From Aquisalimonas sp. (GTDB lineage Bacteria; Pseudomonadota; Gammaproteobacteria; Nitrococcales; Aquisalimonadaceae): a DNA stretch of 48,851 bases. The translations under genes and the position numbers were made by a program. Below the pieces are notes generated by a model. It was not told the origin of the DNA and did no database searches. It saw only the letters and a program-made list of their open reading frames with translations. Where the stretch lies: contig SLBZ01000135.1 of assembly GCA_007126095.1 (NCBI GenBank), forward strand, positions 1-48,851, written 5' to 3'. Below are positions 1-9,065 of the stretch, piece by piece; within the stretch, counting starts at the first letter, position 1, and each line of letters begins with the position of its first letter.

Positions 1-29
1 CCCGTACCCGCCGATCCGGCGGGTACGGG
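1..29 (+). terminator. Rho-independent terminator of an upstream gene
   Basis: Two 12-base arms (CCCGTACCCGCC at 1-12, GGCGGGTACGGG at 18-29) pair perfectly around a 5-base loop. They are followed by a T-rich stretch (ctttcgttt) on the + strand. This would end a transcript entering from the left; that gene lies outside the window. Confidence 0.75.
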
Positions 30-227
30 GCGCTTTCGTTTCACCCCTTCCTTCTGTAATTCCTGCGTTTGTCGCCAGTTAATGCCGCTTCCTTTTAGCC
101 CTTCTCTTCAGAATCGGGTAACACGCTGATTTTCTGATTGTTCCTTCCTGTGCCAAATCGTCGTTCAGCGGCGACACGGCGTGTTTCTTAAGTCATTGTC
201 ATACAAGAAAGAATCACCTGCTTTAGC
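30..227. other. Intergenic region upstream of the mraZ promoter
   Basis: About 200 bases, clearly richer in A and T than the rest of the window, lie between the terminator and the mraZ promoter. I see no open frame with coding-like codon use and no recognisable RNA gene. In Pseudomonas the RNase P RNA gene lies next to mraZ, so the terminator at 1-29 could belong to such an RNA, but nothing visible here proves it. Confidence 0.5.
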
Positions 228-257
228 TTGACACGTGGGAGACGCGCTCCCTATAGT
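228..257 (+). promoter_or_regulatory. Sigma-70 promoter of the dcw cluster (Pmra)
   Basis: A perfect -35 hexamer TTGACA (228-233) and a -10 hexamer TATAGT (252-257) are separated by 18 bases. Transcription would start near 264, directly at the MraZ repeat array. This rules out the upstream GTG at 235 as the mraZ start, because that codon lies inside the promoter. Confidence 0.85.
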
Positions 258-263
258 GTGGCG

Positions 264-303
264 AAGTGGGATGAAGTGGCACAAAATGGATCAAAAGGGG
301 GTC
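264..303 (+). promoter_or_regulatory. MraZ operator: 10-bp-spaced TGG direct repeats
   Basis: From the predicted transcription start the sequence reads in 10-base units, AAGTGGGATG, AAGTGGCACA, AAATGGATCA, then a degenerate AAAGGGGGTC. TGG falls at 267, 277 and 287. MraZ of E. coli is known to bind TGGGN repeats spaced by five bases just downstream of Pmra and to repress its own operon. The phase and position here match, so MraZ autoregulation is inferred. Confidence 0.8.
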
Positions 304-315
304 TCGGGGGATAAC

Positions 316-774
316 GTGTTTCGGGTTCGGGGGGTTTCCAATCTCAATCTCGATACGAAGGGGCGCATGAGCTTTCCCAGTCGTTTCCGCGACAGGCTCA
401 TGAGCTTCTGCGAGGGCGAGGTCGTGGTAACGGCGGATCCCGAGCGTTGTCTGCTGGTCTACCCGCTGCCCGAATGGGAAGAGGTTGAGAACAAGCTCAT
501 GGCCTTGCCCACCCAGAACGCGCATGCGCGTTCCTTGCAGCGGCTCTACCTCGGCTACGCCACCGAGGCCCAGCTAGATGGCAGTGGACGCATTCTGTTG
601 CCGCCCCCGCTGCGGGAGTTTGCCGGGCTGGATAAACACGTGGTCCTGGTCGGCCAGGGCAAGCGCTTCGAGCTATGGGACGAGAACGCCTGGAATGAAC
701 AGTTCGACAAATGGCTGTCGGCAGCTGCGGACAAGGAGGGGATGCCGGAAGAGCTCCAGCAGCTCTCTCTGTGA
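316..774 (+). CDS. mraZ: MraZ, transcriptional regulator of the dcw cluster
   Basis: DNA-binding protein of the AbrB-like fold that forms ring-shaped oligomers and represses the dcw operon. From GTG 316 the product is 152 residues, the length of E. coli MraZ. It shows both repeated motifs: NLDTKGRMSFPSRFRD near the N-terminus and the DGSGRILLPPPLREFAG copy around residue 90. I chose GTG 316 because it puts the family-typical FR near the N-terminus and lies behind a G-rich Shine-Dalgarno-like stretch (306-310). ATG 286 is in frame but falls inside the operator repeats, and GTG 235 precedes the predicted transcript start. The gene is first in the cluster and ends 13 bases before rsmH. Confidence 0.93.
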   Translation: MFRVRGVSNLNLDTKGRMSFPSRFRDRLMSFCEGEVVVTADPERCLLVYPLPEWEEVENKLMALPTQNAHARSLQRLYLGYATEAQLDGSGRILLPPPLREFAGLDKHVVLVGQGKRFELWDENAWNEQFDKWLSAAADKEGMPEELQQLSL

Positions 775-787
775 TCCGCGCTGAGCC

Positions 788-1723
788 ATGACTGCTGAAC
801 ACGAACATCGGCCGGTGCTGCTGGCCGAAGCAGTGGAGGCGCTCAACGTGCGGCAGAGCGGTCTGTATGTCGACGGAACCTTTGGTCGGGGCGGTCACGC
901 CGCCGCCGTGCTCGAGCGTCTCGGTCCCGACGGTCGGCTCTGGGCGCTGGACCGCGATCCGGAGGCGGTCGCCGCCGCTCGTGCCCGTTTTGGCGACGAT
1001 GCCCGCCTCAGTGTTCATCATGGCCGGTTTGCCGAAATGGCGACTGTACTTGACCGTCATGGGGTCGCGACGGTGGACGGCATTCTGCTGGATCTCGGCG
1101 TCTCGTCACCGCAGCTGGACGACCCGGAGCGGGGTTTCAGTTTTCTGCATGATGGCCCGCTGGACATGCGCATGGATACCAGTCGCGGGCCTACCGCCCG
1201 AGACTGGCTGGCGTCGGTGGAGGAGCGGGAACTGGTCCGGGTACTCCGCGTGTACGGCGAGGAGCGCTTCGCAAAACGGATCGCGCGCGCGGTTGTCCGG
1301 GCGCGAGAGGCGGGGGAGTTGCCGGAGACAACAGCCGGGTTCGCGGCGCTGGTGAGCACGGCCGTGCCCTACCCGGATCGCCACAAGCATCCGGCGACAC
1401 GGACATTTCAGGCGGTGCGGATTGCCGTCAACGGTGAGCTGGACGACCTGGAGGCGCTGCTCGATACCGTGTGTGATCGCCTCGCCCCCGGCGGGCGACT
1501 GGTGGTGATCAGCTTTCATTCGCTGGAGGACCGGATCGTCAAGCGCTTCATCCGCGGCGCCGGCGAGCAGCGGGATCTGCCGCCAGAGATCCCGGTGGTG
1601 CCCGAGGGGCTGAAGGCGCGCCTCAAGCCGGTCGGCAAAATGGTGCGTGCCTCCGAGGACGAGACGCGCACAAACCCGCGGGCGCGAAGCGCTGTCATGC
1701 GCATCGCGGAGCGGTTGCCGTGA
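788..1723 (+). CDS. rsmH: 16S rRNA (cytosine-1402-N4)-methyltransferase RsmH
   Basis: SAM-dependent methyltransferase that modifies C1402 in the decoding centre of 16S rRNA (formerly MraW). The 311-residue length is normal. The motif [16 protein letters not shown] near residues 28-43 is the SAM-binding loop of this family. [18 protein letters not shown] around residues 102-119 and the C-terminal [10 protein letters not shown] block are also characteristic. It follows mraZ closely, and its TGA overlaps the GTG of ftsL (GTGA), so the two are likely translated in a coupled way. Confidence 0.96.
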   Translation: MTAEHEHRPVLLAEAVEALNVRQSGLYVDGTFGRGGHAAAVLERLGPDGRLWALDRDPEAVAAARARFGDDARLSVHHGRFAEMATVLDRHGVATVDGILLDLGVSSPQLDDPERGFSFLHDGPLDMRMDTSRGPTARDWLASVEERELVRVLRVYGEERFAKRIARAVVRAREAGELPETTAGFAALVSTAVPYPDRHKHPATRTFQAVRIAVNGELDDLEALLDTVCDRLAPGGRLVVISFHSLEDRIVKRFIRGAGEQRDLPPEIPVVPEGLKARLKPVGKMVRASEDETRTNPRARSAVMRIAERLP

Positions 1724-2007
1724 ACGGGTCCGTGCTCTGCGCGCTGTTGCTGGCCGCAGCCACGGCCGCATCGGCCGTGCTGGTGATCTACAGCCAGCAC
1801 CAGAGCCGTCTGCTGTTCGCGGAGGTGCAGGAGCTCAATCGCGAGCGTGATGCCCTGGACGCGGAATGGGGCATGTTGCGGCTGGAACAGGGTGCCTGGG
1901 CGACGCACGGCCGTGTCGAGCGCCTGGCACGGGAAGAGCTGGATATGGTCATGCCCGGACCGGATGACGTCATCATCCTTCGGCGTACCGGACGGGAGCA
2001 GAACTGA
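1720..2007 (+). CDS. ftsL: Cell division protein FtsL
   Basis: Small bitopic membrane protein of the FtsQLB divisome complex, which relays activation to FtsW-FtsI. The 95 residues hold one N-terminal membrane segment (about residues 4-22, rich in Leu and Ala), then a coiled-coil-like stretch with repeated Leu, Glu and Arg. The tail around residues 60-80 has the usual [10 protein letters not shown] element. The sequence is poorly conserved in the family, so identification rests on size, topology and its place between rsmH and ftsI. The GTG start overlaps the rsmH stop. Confidence 0.9.
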   Translation: MNGSVLCALLLAAATAASAVLVIYSQHQSRLLFAEVQELNRERDALDAEWGMLRLEQGAWATHGRVERLAREELDMVMPGPDDVIILRRTGREQN

Positions 2008-2037
2008 TGATCGCATACGAACGTGAAGGAGCCGCCG

Positions 2038-3768
2038 GTGGTCAGTAATTCGGCCAGGCAGACATACCAGCCACCGCACTGGCGCTACGTCGCCGTGCTG
2101 GTGGTGTTTGCGTTGCTGGCCGGCAGTGCGTTCGGGCGTGCCGTGGATCTGCAGGTGGTGCGCAAGGACTTCCTTCAGCATCAGGGAGATGCGCGCCACC
2201 TGCGCGTGATCTCCGATCCGGCTCACCGAGGCATGCTGACCGACCGTACAGGGGAGCCGCTTGCCATCAGCACGCCTGTGGACTCGGTCTGGGCGCATCC
2301 CGGCAACCTGCTCGATGCCGCGGATCGGCTCCCGGAGCTGGCCGAGGCGCTGGACCTTGATCCGTCCCGACTGGCACAACGACTGCGTGAGCGCGCCGAC
2401 CGGCAGTTCGTCTACCTGCGCCGGCATATTCCGCCGCACCGGGCGGAAGAGGTGATGGCGCTGGATCTGCCCGGTGTTGCGCTCCGCCGCGAATACCGCC
2501 GCTTCTATCCGGCAGGTGAGGTGACAGGCCAGTTGCTCGGGTTCACCGATGTGGATGATGTGGGTCTGGAGGGGCTGGAACTCGGTTACGAAGGATGGTT
2601 GCGAGGCGAGCCCGGGCGCAAACGCGTGCTTCAGGATCAGCGCGGGCGTATCATCGAAGACGTGGAGCAGCTCCGGGAGCCGCGCCCGGGGCGCGATCTG
2701 CGCCTCAGTATCGACCGGCGTCTGCAGTACCTGGCCTACCGCGAGTTCAAGCAGGCTGTGAACACCTACGACGCCGATGGTGGTTCCCTGGTGCTTATGC
2801 GCCCGAAGACCGGCGAGATTCTCGCCATGGTCAATCAACCGGCGTTCAACCCGAACAATCGTCGGGCGATGGAGCCGGGCAGTCATCGCAACTCGGCGGT
2901 GGTGGATGCCTATGAGCCCGGGTCCACCATCAAGCCGTTTACCGTGGCCGCCGCCCTGGACGCCGGGATTGTTACCCCGGAGAGCGAGTTTGACACCGAG
3001 CCCGGGTACTTGCGGGTCGGCAACCACGGCATCTATGACCTCCGCGACTACGGCCGCATCGACGTGTCCACCGTCCTGAGCAAGTCCAGCAACATCGGTG
3101 CAGCCAAGCTGGCGCTGGACATGGACGACCATCAGCTTTGGCGCATGCTGGACCGTGCCGGTTTCGGGCAGCGTAGTGGTCTGGGATTTCCGGGCGAGAG
3201 TTCCGGGCGGCTGTCGGATATGCCCCCACGCGGTGACGTGGAGCGCGCCACCCTGGCCTTCGGCTACGGCCTGTCGTCGACCCCGATGCAGCTCGCGCGC
3301 GCCTACTCCGCAATCGCCAGCGATGGCCGCATGCCCATGCCGTCGTTCCTGCGCCAGGACGAGGCCGAGTACTACGAGCGGGTCATGACGCCGGGCACCG
3401 CGTCGGTCGTCCGTGACATGCTTGAACAGGCCGTGCTCCCCGGCGGTACGGCAACGCGGGCCAGCGTTCCCGCCTACCGCGTGGCCGGCAAGACGGGCAC
3501 GGTGCGCAAGTCCACGGCAGGCGGGTATTCCGATGATCGCTACGTGGCGTGGTTTGCCGGAATGGCCCCCGCCAGCGACCCCGAGCTGGTGATGGTCGTC
3601 ATGCTCGACGAGCCCTCGGGAGATGCGTACTACGGTGGGCAGGTTGCTGCGCCCGTTTTCGCGGAGGTGATGGGCGGCGCCCTGCGGCTGCTCAACATTG
3701 CGCCGGACGGGCTCGACGACGAGCTCGTGCCTACGCCGTTGACGGCCATGGGCGAGGAGTCGCCATGA
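2038..3768 (+). CDS. ftsI: Peptidoglycan D,D-transpeptidase FtsI (PBP3)
   Basis: Septal class B penicillin-binding protein that crosslinks peptidoglycan with FtsW at the division site. The product is 576 residues, with one N-terminal membrane anchor around residues 17-36, a pedestal domain, and a transpeptidase domain carrying the three active-site motifs: STIK (about 297-300), SSN (about 350) and KTG (about 484). The start is GTG 2038 because AAGGAG at 2026-2031 lies six bases upstream; GTG 2023, just before that site, is unlikely. The stop overlaps murE (ATGA). Confidence 0.95.
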   Translation: MVSNSARQTYQPPHWRYVAVLVVFALLAGSAFGRAVDLQVVRKDFLQHQGDARHLRVISDPAHRGMLTDRTGEPLAISTPVDSVWAHPGNLLDAADRLPELAEALDLDPSRLAQRLRERADRQFVYLRRHIPPHRAEEVMALDLPGVALRREYRRFYPAGEVTGQLLGFTDVDDVGLEGLELGYEGWLRGEPGRKRVLQDQRGRIIEDVEQLREPRPGRDLRLSIDRRLQYLAYREFKQAVNTYDADGGSLVLMRPKTGEILAMVNQPAFNPNNRRAMEPGSHRNSAVVDAYEPGSTIKPFTVAAALDAGIVTPESEFDTEPGYLRVGNHGIYDLRDYGRIDVSTVLSKSSNIGAAKLALDMDDHQLWRMLDRAGFGQRSGLGFPGESSGRLSDMPPRGDVERATLAFGYGLSSTPMQLARAYSAIASDGRMPMPSFLRQDEAEYYERVMTPGTASVVRDMLEQAVLPGGTATRASVPAYRVAGKTGTVRKSTAGGYSDDRYVAWFAGMAPASDPELVMVVMLDEPSGDAYYGGQVAAPVFAEVMGGALRLLNIAPDGLDDELVPTPLTAMGEESP

Positions 3769-5288
3769 GTGCCGCACGTGAACAGGCCGCGACCACCACG
3801 CTGGAGAGCGTACTGGCCGGCGTAGGCGGCATCTCCCGCGTTCCCGCTGCGGCCGTGCATGGGATTACCGTGGACAGCCGCCGGGTGCAACGCGGATTCG
3901 TTTTCGCGGCACTGGAGGGTGCCCGCAGCCACGGCCTCGATCATCTGGACACGGCCCTGCAGCGGGCCCCGGCCGCGGTGCTCCATGATCCGGCGACCGG
4001 CGGTGACGCGGATGCCGCCACGCAGGTCTGCGGCGCGGCCGGCGTGCCGCTTGTCCCCGTTCCGGCCCTGGAGGCCAACCTGGGCGGCATTGCGGCCCGT
4101 GTCTACCGGGAGCCGGCATCGCAGCTGTGCTGTATTGGCGTGACCGGAACCGATGGCAAGACCTCTGTGACGCAGTTTCTCGCGGGGGCATTGCAACGCG
4201 CCGGCGAGCCTTGTGGCCTGTTAGGCACGCTCGGTTCAGGGTTTCCCGGGGCGCTCGTCGATACCGGCATGACCACCCCGGATGCCGCCGCCACCCAGGC
4301 GCTGCTTCGGGAACTGGTGGACCGGGGGGCGACCCATGTGGCCATGGAGGTTTCCTCTCATGCACTGGTCCAGCACCGGGTCGGCGGGGTGGTGTTCGAT
4401 ACCGCCGTACTGACCAATCTGGGCCGTGATCACCTGGATTATCACGGAACGCCGGAGGCCTATGCCGACGCCAAGCGGCGTCTGTTCGAGTCGCAGGGGC
4501 TGCGGCTGGCCGTCCTCAATCTTGACGATGCCCTCGGCGTGCGCCTGGGTCGTGAGCTGGCGGATGGCCCCGTGCGGGTCATGGGCTACTCCATGGATGC
4601 CAACGCCAGCGCGGAGATCATCTGCACATCGCTCAAGCCGCAGCCGGACGGCCTGCGCATGACGGTGGTGACCCCGGTGGGGCGCATCGATCTGGACGTG
4701 CCGCTGCTGGGCCGGTTCAACGCCGCCAACCTGTTGGCGGTCATCGGCACACTGGTGGGCCGTGGTTACGGGGCCGCCGCGATTGAACAGACGTTGGCGG
4801 GCGTGTGCTCGGTCCCCGGGCGCATGGAACCGTTTCCCCGCGCCGATGGCCCTTTGGCCGTGGTGGATTATGCCCACACGCCCGGCGCACTCCGAGCCGC
4901 TCTGGCCGCTCTGCGGGAGCACCTGCAGGGCCGCCTGTGGTGCGTATTCGGCTGCGGTGGTGAGCGCGACACCGGCAAGCGTCCCCTGATGGCCGCCGCC
5001 GCCGAGCGCCTTGCTGACCATCTCATCATCACCGATGACAACCCGCGCGGGGAGGATCCGGATGCGATCGTGTCGGCGATCAGCAACGGCTTGCGCCGTC
5101 CCGAAGGCGCGCGGATTATTCGCGACCGCGGCGAGGCGATTGCCACCGCATTGCGAGAGGCGGGGCCGGGCGACGTGGTCCTGATCGCCGGCAAGGGTCA
5201 CGAGACCGATCAGGCCACCGCCACGGGAAAGCAGCACTTCAGCGACCGCGAAACCGCCCGGGACATCCAGGCAGGAGGGCGCGCATGA
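3765..5288 (+). CDS. murE: UDP-MurNAc-L-Ala-D-Glu:meso-diaminopimelate ligase MurE
   Basis: Cytoplasmic ATP-dependent ligase that adds the third stem-peptide residue to the peptidoglycan precursor. The 507-residue protein has the Mur ligase ATP loop GVTGTDGKTS near residue 125 and the DNPR motif near residue 425. DNPR is the known signature for meso-diaminopimelate rather than lysine, so a Gram-negative type wall is expected. ATG 3765 overlaps the ftsI stop; a longer reading frame upstream is antisense-free coding of ftsI in another frame and is not part of murE. Confidence 0.96.
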   Translation: MSAAREQAATTTLESVLAGVGGISRVPAAAVHGITVDSRRVQRGFVFAALEGARSHGLDHLDTALQRAPAAVLHDPATGGDADAATQVCGAAGVPLVPVPALEANLGGIAARVYREPASQLCCIGVTGTDGKTSVTQFLAGALQRAGEPCGLLGTLGSGFPGALVDTGMTTPDAAATQALLRELVDRGATHVAMEVSSHALVQHRVGGVVFDTAVLTNLGRDHLDYHGTPEAYADAKRRLFESQGLRLAVLNLDDALGVRLGRELADGPVRVMGYSMDANASAEIICTSLKPQPDGLRMTVVTPVGRIDLDVPLLGRFNAANLLAVIGTLVGRGYGAAAIEQTLAGVCSVPGRMEPFPRADGPLAVVDYAHTPGALRAALAALREHLQGRLWCVFGCGGERDTGKRPLMAAAAERLADHLIITDDNPRGEDPDAIVSAISNGLRRPEGARIIRDRGEAIATALREAGPGDVVLIAGKGHETDQATATGKQHFSDRETARDIQAGGRA

Positions 5289-6634
5289 TCCACTTCGCCC
5301 TCAATGATCTGGTGGAGCCGCTCCGGGCTCGACAGGTGGGCCCGTCGGTGACGTTCACGGGTGTGGCCACCGACAGCCGTCACGTGCCGGAGGGCGCGCT
5401 GTTCGTGGCTCTGGAGGGCGAGCGGTTCGATGGTCACCGGTTTGCCCAGCAGGCCCTGGACAAGGGCGCGGCCGCGGCGCTGGTGGCGCGTGCGGACGGC
5501 ATCACCGGCCCCTGCCTGGTGGTCGGCGACACGCTGCGCGCCCTGGGCGAGCTGGCGACGCTCTGGCGGCGCCGGGCACGGGCGCAGGTCGCCGCAGTCA
5601 CGGGCAGTAACGGCAAGACCACCGTCAAGGAAATGCTCACCAGCATCCTCTCCCTGCGGGCGCCGACGCTGTTCACCCAGGGCAACCTCAACAACGAAAT
5701 CGGTGTGCCGCTGACCCTGTTCCGGCTCACCGACGCGCACGCGCTCGCGGTGATCGAGATGGGGGCCAACCACGCCGGAGAAATCGCCCGGCTTACCGCC
5801 ATGGTCGAACCGGACGTGGGCGTGGTGACCAACGCCGGCCCCTCGCACCTCGAGGGCTTTGGCAGTCTCGACGGCGTCGCGCGGGCCAAGGGCGAGCTGT
5901 TCCGGGATCTGCCCGCCGGCGCAACCGCCGTGATCAACGCCGATGACCGGTATGCGCCCCTCTGGCGGGAGCTGGCCGGGCAGCGACGCGTGGTCACGTT
6001 CGGGCTTGAACATGAAGCCGACGTCATGGCCGAGCGTGACAACGGAGCTGTGACCATGGTCGTGGGCACCCAGCGCCTTGAGCTTGTGCTCCCGGTTCCG
6101 GGTCGGCACAACCTGGCCAACGCCCTGGCGGCCGCCGCCACCGCGCACGCGCTTGGGATCGCGCCGGAAGCCATCCGTAACGGTCTGCAGGCGTTCCGGC
6201 CCGCGGCCGGGCGCCTCACCCGCCGTGCCGGCCGGGCGGGCAGCGAACTGCTGGACGATACCTACAACGCCAACCCGGCGTCGCTGGTAGCCGGCCTGGA
6301 CGTGCTCGCCGAAGCCGGGGAGCCGCGCTGGCTCATTCTCGGGGACATGGGTGAGCTGGGTGCCGAGGCGGCCGACCTGCACGCCGAGGCGGGCCGTCAG
6401 GCGCGGGCCGCCGGGGTGACGCGGCTGTTCGCTGTCGGGCCGCTCAGTGCCGCCGCCGTGGAGGCTTTCGGTGCCGGCGCAGAGCATTTTCCGGGTCGGG
6501 ATGCGCTGGTGGCGAGCGCGAGACAGGAACTGACCCCGGGGGCCACCGTGCTGATCAAGGGATCCCGCAGCATGGGGATGGAAGCGGTGGTGCGGGCACT
6601 AGAAGAGCCGGAAACGGCCGACGGAGACGGGTGA
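5285..6634 (+). CDS. murF: UDP-MurNAc-tripeptide:D-Ala-D-Ala ligase MurF
   Basis: Last cytoplasmic Mur ligase; it adds the D-Ala-D-Ala dipeptide using ATP. The 449-residue protein has the N-terminal [15 protein letters not shown] element typical of MurF and MurE, the ATP loop [13 protein letters not shown] near residues 106-118, and the [11 protein letters not shown] motif near residue 325 characteristic of MurF. Its ATG overlaps the murE stop by four bases, and it ends two bases before mraY. Confidence 0.96.
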   Translation: MIHFALNDLVEPLRARQVGPSVTFTGVATDSRHVPEGALFVALEGERFDGHRFAQQALDKGAAAALVARADGITGPCLVVGDTLRALGELATLWRRRARAQVAAVTGSNGKTTVKEMLTSILSLRAPTLFTQGNLNNEIGVPLTLFRLTDAHALAVIEMGANHAGEIARLTAMVEPDVGVVTNAGPSHLEGFGSLDGVARAKGELFRDLPAGATAVINADDRYAPLWRELAGQRRVVTFGLEHEADVMAERDNGAVTMVVGTQRLELVLPVPGRHNLANALAAAATAHALGIAPEAIRNGLQAFRPAAGRLTRRAGRAGSELLDDTYNANPASLVAGLDVLAEAGEPRWLILGDMGELGAEAADLHAEAGRQARAAGVTRLFAVGPLSAAAVEAFGAGAEHFPGRDALVASARQELTPGATVLIKGSRSMGMEAVVRALEEPETADGDG

Positions 6635-6635
6635 C

Positions 6636-7718
6636 ATGCTGTTTCATCTACTTGGATTGCTTGAAGAGTTCTACAGCGGGTTCAGGGTGTTCCAGTACAT
6701 CACCCTGCGCGGCATCATGGGCGTGCTCACCGCGTTGGTGATCTCCTTCATTGTCGGCCCATTCGTCATCCGGCGGCTCGGCCAACACCAGATCGGGCAG
6801 CAGGTCCGTGACGACGGTCCCGAGTCCCACCTGTCCAAGGCCGGTACGCCCACCATGGGCGGCGCCATGATTCTGGTCGCCATTGCCGTGTCGACCCTGC
6901 TGTGGTCGGACCTGACCAACCGCTATGTCTGGATCGTGCTCATGACCACGCTGGCCTTCGGCGTCATCGGCGGCGTGGACGACTACCTCAAACTGCGTTA
7001 CGGCAACAGTCGCGGGCTACCTGCCCGGCAGAAGTACTTCTGGCAGTCGGTGGTGGGGGTGGCCGCGGCCGCGGCGCTGTTCCTGTCCGCCCAGAATACG
7101 GTGGAGACCGAGCTGATCCTGCCGTTCGTCAAGGACGTGAGCTGGCAGCTCGGCTGGCTCTTCATTCCGCTGGCCTACCTAGTCGTGGTGGGCGCCAGCA
7201 ACGCGGTCAATCTCACGGACGGGCTCGACGGCCTGGCCATCAACCCGGCCGTCCTCGTTGGGGGTGCCCTGGGCGTGTTCGCCTACGCCTCCGGCCACTT
7301 CCAGTTCGCCGACTACCTGGGGATTCCGTTCGTCCCGGGGGTCGGCGAGGTGGTCATTTTCTGCGGCGCGCTGGTGGGCGCCGGCCTCGGCTTTCTGTGG
7401 TTCAACGCATACCCCGCCCAGGTCTTCATGGGCGACGTGGGCGCACTGGCACTCGGCGCCGCACTGGGAATCGTCGCCGTGGTCACGCGACAGGAGATCG
7501 TGCTGTTCATCATGGCGGGCGTGTTCGTCATGGAGACCATCTCCGTGATGATCCAGGTCGCCTCGTTCAAGCTCACCGGCCGTCGCGTGTTTCGCATGGC
7601 GCCGCTGCACCACCATTTTGAACTCAAGGGTTGGCCCGAGCCTCGGGTCATTGTTCGGTTCTGGATCATTACCGTGATTCTGGTTCTGATCGGGCTCGCT
7701 TCACTGAAGATCAGGTAA
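6636..7718 (+). CDS. mraY: Phospho-MurNAc-pentapeptide transferase MraY
   Basis: Integral membrane enzyme that transfers phospho-MurNAc-pentapeptide to undecaprenyl phosphate, giving lipid I. The 360 residues match the family length and contain about ten hydrophobic segments. Catalytic signatures are all visible: GGVDDYLKL near residue 113, [10 protein letters not shown] near residue 192, [15 protein letters not shown] near residue 257, and the MAPLHHHFE histidine motif near residue 325. It sits between murF and murD as in other gammaproteobacteria. Confidence 0.97.
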   Translation: MLFHLLGLLEEFYSGFRVFQYITLRGIMGVLTALVISFIVGPFVIRRLGQHQIGQQVRDDGPESHLSKAGTPTMGGAMILVAIAVSTLLWSDLTNRYVWIVLMTTLAFGVIGGVDDYLKLRYGNSRGLPARQKYFWQSVVGVAAAAALFLSAQNTVETELILPFVKDVSWQLGWLFIPLAYLVVVGASNAVNLTDGLDGLAINPAVLVGGALGVFAYASGHFQFADYLGIPFVPGVGEVVIFCGALVGAGLGFLWFNAYPAQVFMGDVGALALGAALGIVAVVTRQEIVLFIMAGVFVMETISVMIQVASFKLTGRRVFRMAPLHHHFELKGWPEPRVIVRFWIITVILVLIGLASLKIR

Positions 7719-9065
7719 ATGCAACAAGCCATGGCAACAAACGCGCAGAGAACAGTGGTTGTCGGCTTGGGCCGGACGGGCGAGGCCTGCGTGCGTTTCC
7801 TGCATGCGCGTGGTGTTGCCGTGGCTGCAACGGACAGCCGCGAACGGCCGCCGGCCATGGCGGCGGTACAGGAACTGGACCGGGGGATTCCGCTGCAGGT
7901 GGGCGGATTCGACGCGGCCATGCTTGCCGATGCGCAGGAGATCGTGGTCAGCCCCGGTGTGTCGCTGGACGAGCAGGCCCTGCGTCAGGCGCGCCTGTGC
8001 GGTGTTCCCGTGATCAGCGAGATCGAGCTGTTCGCCCGGCATGCCCGGGCGCCCGTGGTGGCCATCACCGGCTCGAACGGCAAGAGCACGGTCACGACGC
8101 TGGTGGGCGAGATGGCCGCGGAAGCCGGAAAGCGCGCCGGTGTAGGCGGCAACCTCGGTACGCCGGCGCTGGATCTTCTGACCGACCCGGAGCCGGACCT
8201 CTACGTGCTGGAACTCTCCAGTTTCCAGCTGGAGACGACTTACTCCCTGCGGCCCGCCGCCTCCGTGGTGCTCAATGTCAGTGCCGACCACATGGACCGG
8301 CACGGCGATATCGGTGCATACGCCGCGATCAAGGCGGGCATCTACGCGGGTGACGGCATCATGGTGATCAATCGTGATGATCCGCGCGTTGCCGCAATGG
8401 CCCGGCGTCGCCGCACGGTGCGTTCCTTCAGCCTTGGTGCTCCCGCGGCCGGGGGGTTCGGTATCCTGACAGCGCAAGGCCGTGAATGGCTGGCCCGGGA
8501 CCGCGATCTCATCATGCCAGTGGATGAGCTTGCGCTGCAGGGGCGGCACAACCAGTTGAACGCACTGGCGGCCCTGGCTCTGGCGGAATCGGTGGGGCTG
8601 CCGTCCCAAGACTGCGTCAACGTCCTGCGCCGTTTCCGGGGGCTGCCGCACCGGATGGAATGGCTGGCCGACCATAACGGTGTGCGCTGGATCAATGACT
8701 CCAAGGCCACGAATGTGGGCGCCGCCATCGCCGCCGTTCAGGGACTGGAAGGCCCGCTGGTGCTGATCGCCGGTGGGCAGGGCAAGGGGGCGGACTTCGC
8801 GCCGCTTGCTGCTGCCCTCGAGGGCAAGTCCCGGGCCGTGATCCTGTACGGCGAGGATGCCCCGCTGATCGCGCGGGCGCTGGGCGATTCGGTGCCCGTG
8901 CAGCGGGTCGCCGGCCTGGACGAGGCGGTCACCGCCGCAGCGGCCACGGCCGAACCGGGCGATACGGTTGTGCTCGCGCCGGCGTGCGCCAGCTTCGATC
9001 AGTTCAGCGGCTACCAGGAACGGGGCCGGGCGTTTGCCGAGGCGGTCGGGAGGGTTGCCCGATGA
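7719..9065 (+). CDS. murD: UDP-MurNAc-L-Ala:D-Glu ligase MurD
   Basis: Cytoplasmic ligase that adds D-glutamate to UDP-MurNAc-L-alanine. The 448 residues include an N-terminal Rossmann-like UDP domain (VVVGLGRTGEACVRFL), the ATP loop AITGSNGKSTVTTLV near residue 115 and the NDSKATNVGAA motif near residue 327 seen in MurD. ATG 7719 follows the mraY stop directly; an in-frame ATG at 7731 is an alternative that would remove four residues. The stop overlaps ftsW. Confidence 0.96.
   Translation: MQQAMATNAQRTVVVGLGRTGEACVRFLHARGVAVAATDSRERPPAMAAVQELDRGIPLQVGGFDAAMLADAQEIVVSPGVSLDEQALRQARLCGVPVISEIELFARHARAPVVAITGSNGKSTVTTLVGEMAAEAGKRAGVGGNLGTPALDLLTDPEPDLYVLELSSFQLETTYSLRPAASVVLNVSADHMDRHGDIGAYAAIKAGIYAGDGIMVINRDDPRVAAMARRRRTVRSFSLGAPAAGGFGILTAQGREWLARDRDLIMPVDELALQGRHNQLNALAALALAESVGLPSQDCVNVLRRFRGLPHRMEWLADHNGVRWINDSKATNVGAAIAAVQGLEGPLVLIAGGQGKGADFAPLAAALEGKSRAVILYGEDAPLIARALGDSVPVQRVAGLDEAVTAAAATAEPGDTVVLAPACASFDQFSGYQERGRAFAEAVGRVAR

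Noticed and set aside
1..227. RNase P RNA 3' end upstream of mraZ
   Set aside because: The terminator at 1-29 would suit it and synteny in Pseudomonas suggests it, but no conserved RNase P RNA core lies inside the window.
716..733. TGTC-N10-GACA match inside mraZ
   Set aside because: It fits the short pattern but not the TGTCCTGA arm, lies inside coding sequence, and has no sigma-54 promoter near it; chance match.
1516..3777. Very long open frame antisense to rsmH, ftsL and ftsI
   Set aside because: It is a by-product of high GC content opposite well-identified genes and has no domain or ribosome site of its own. The same applies to the long frames opposite pilB (28490-30316) and opposite the first dctP (35179-36981).
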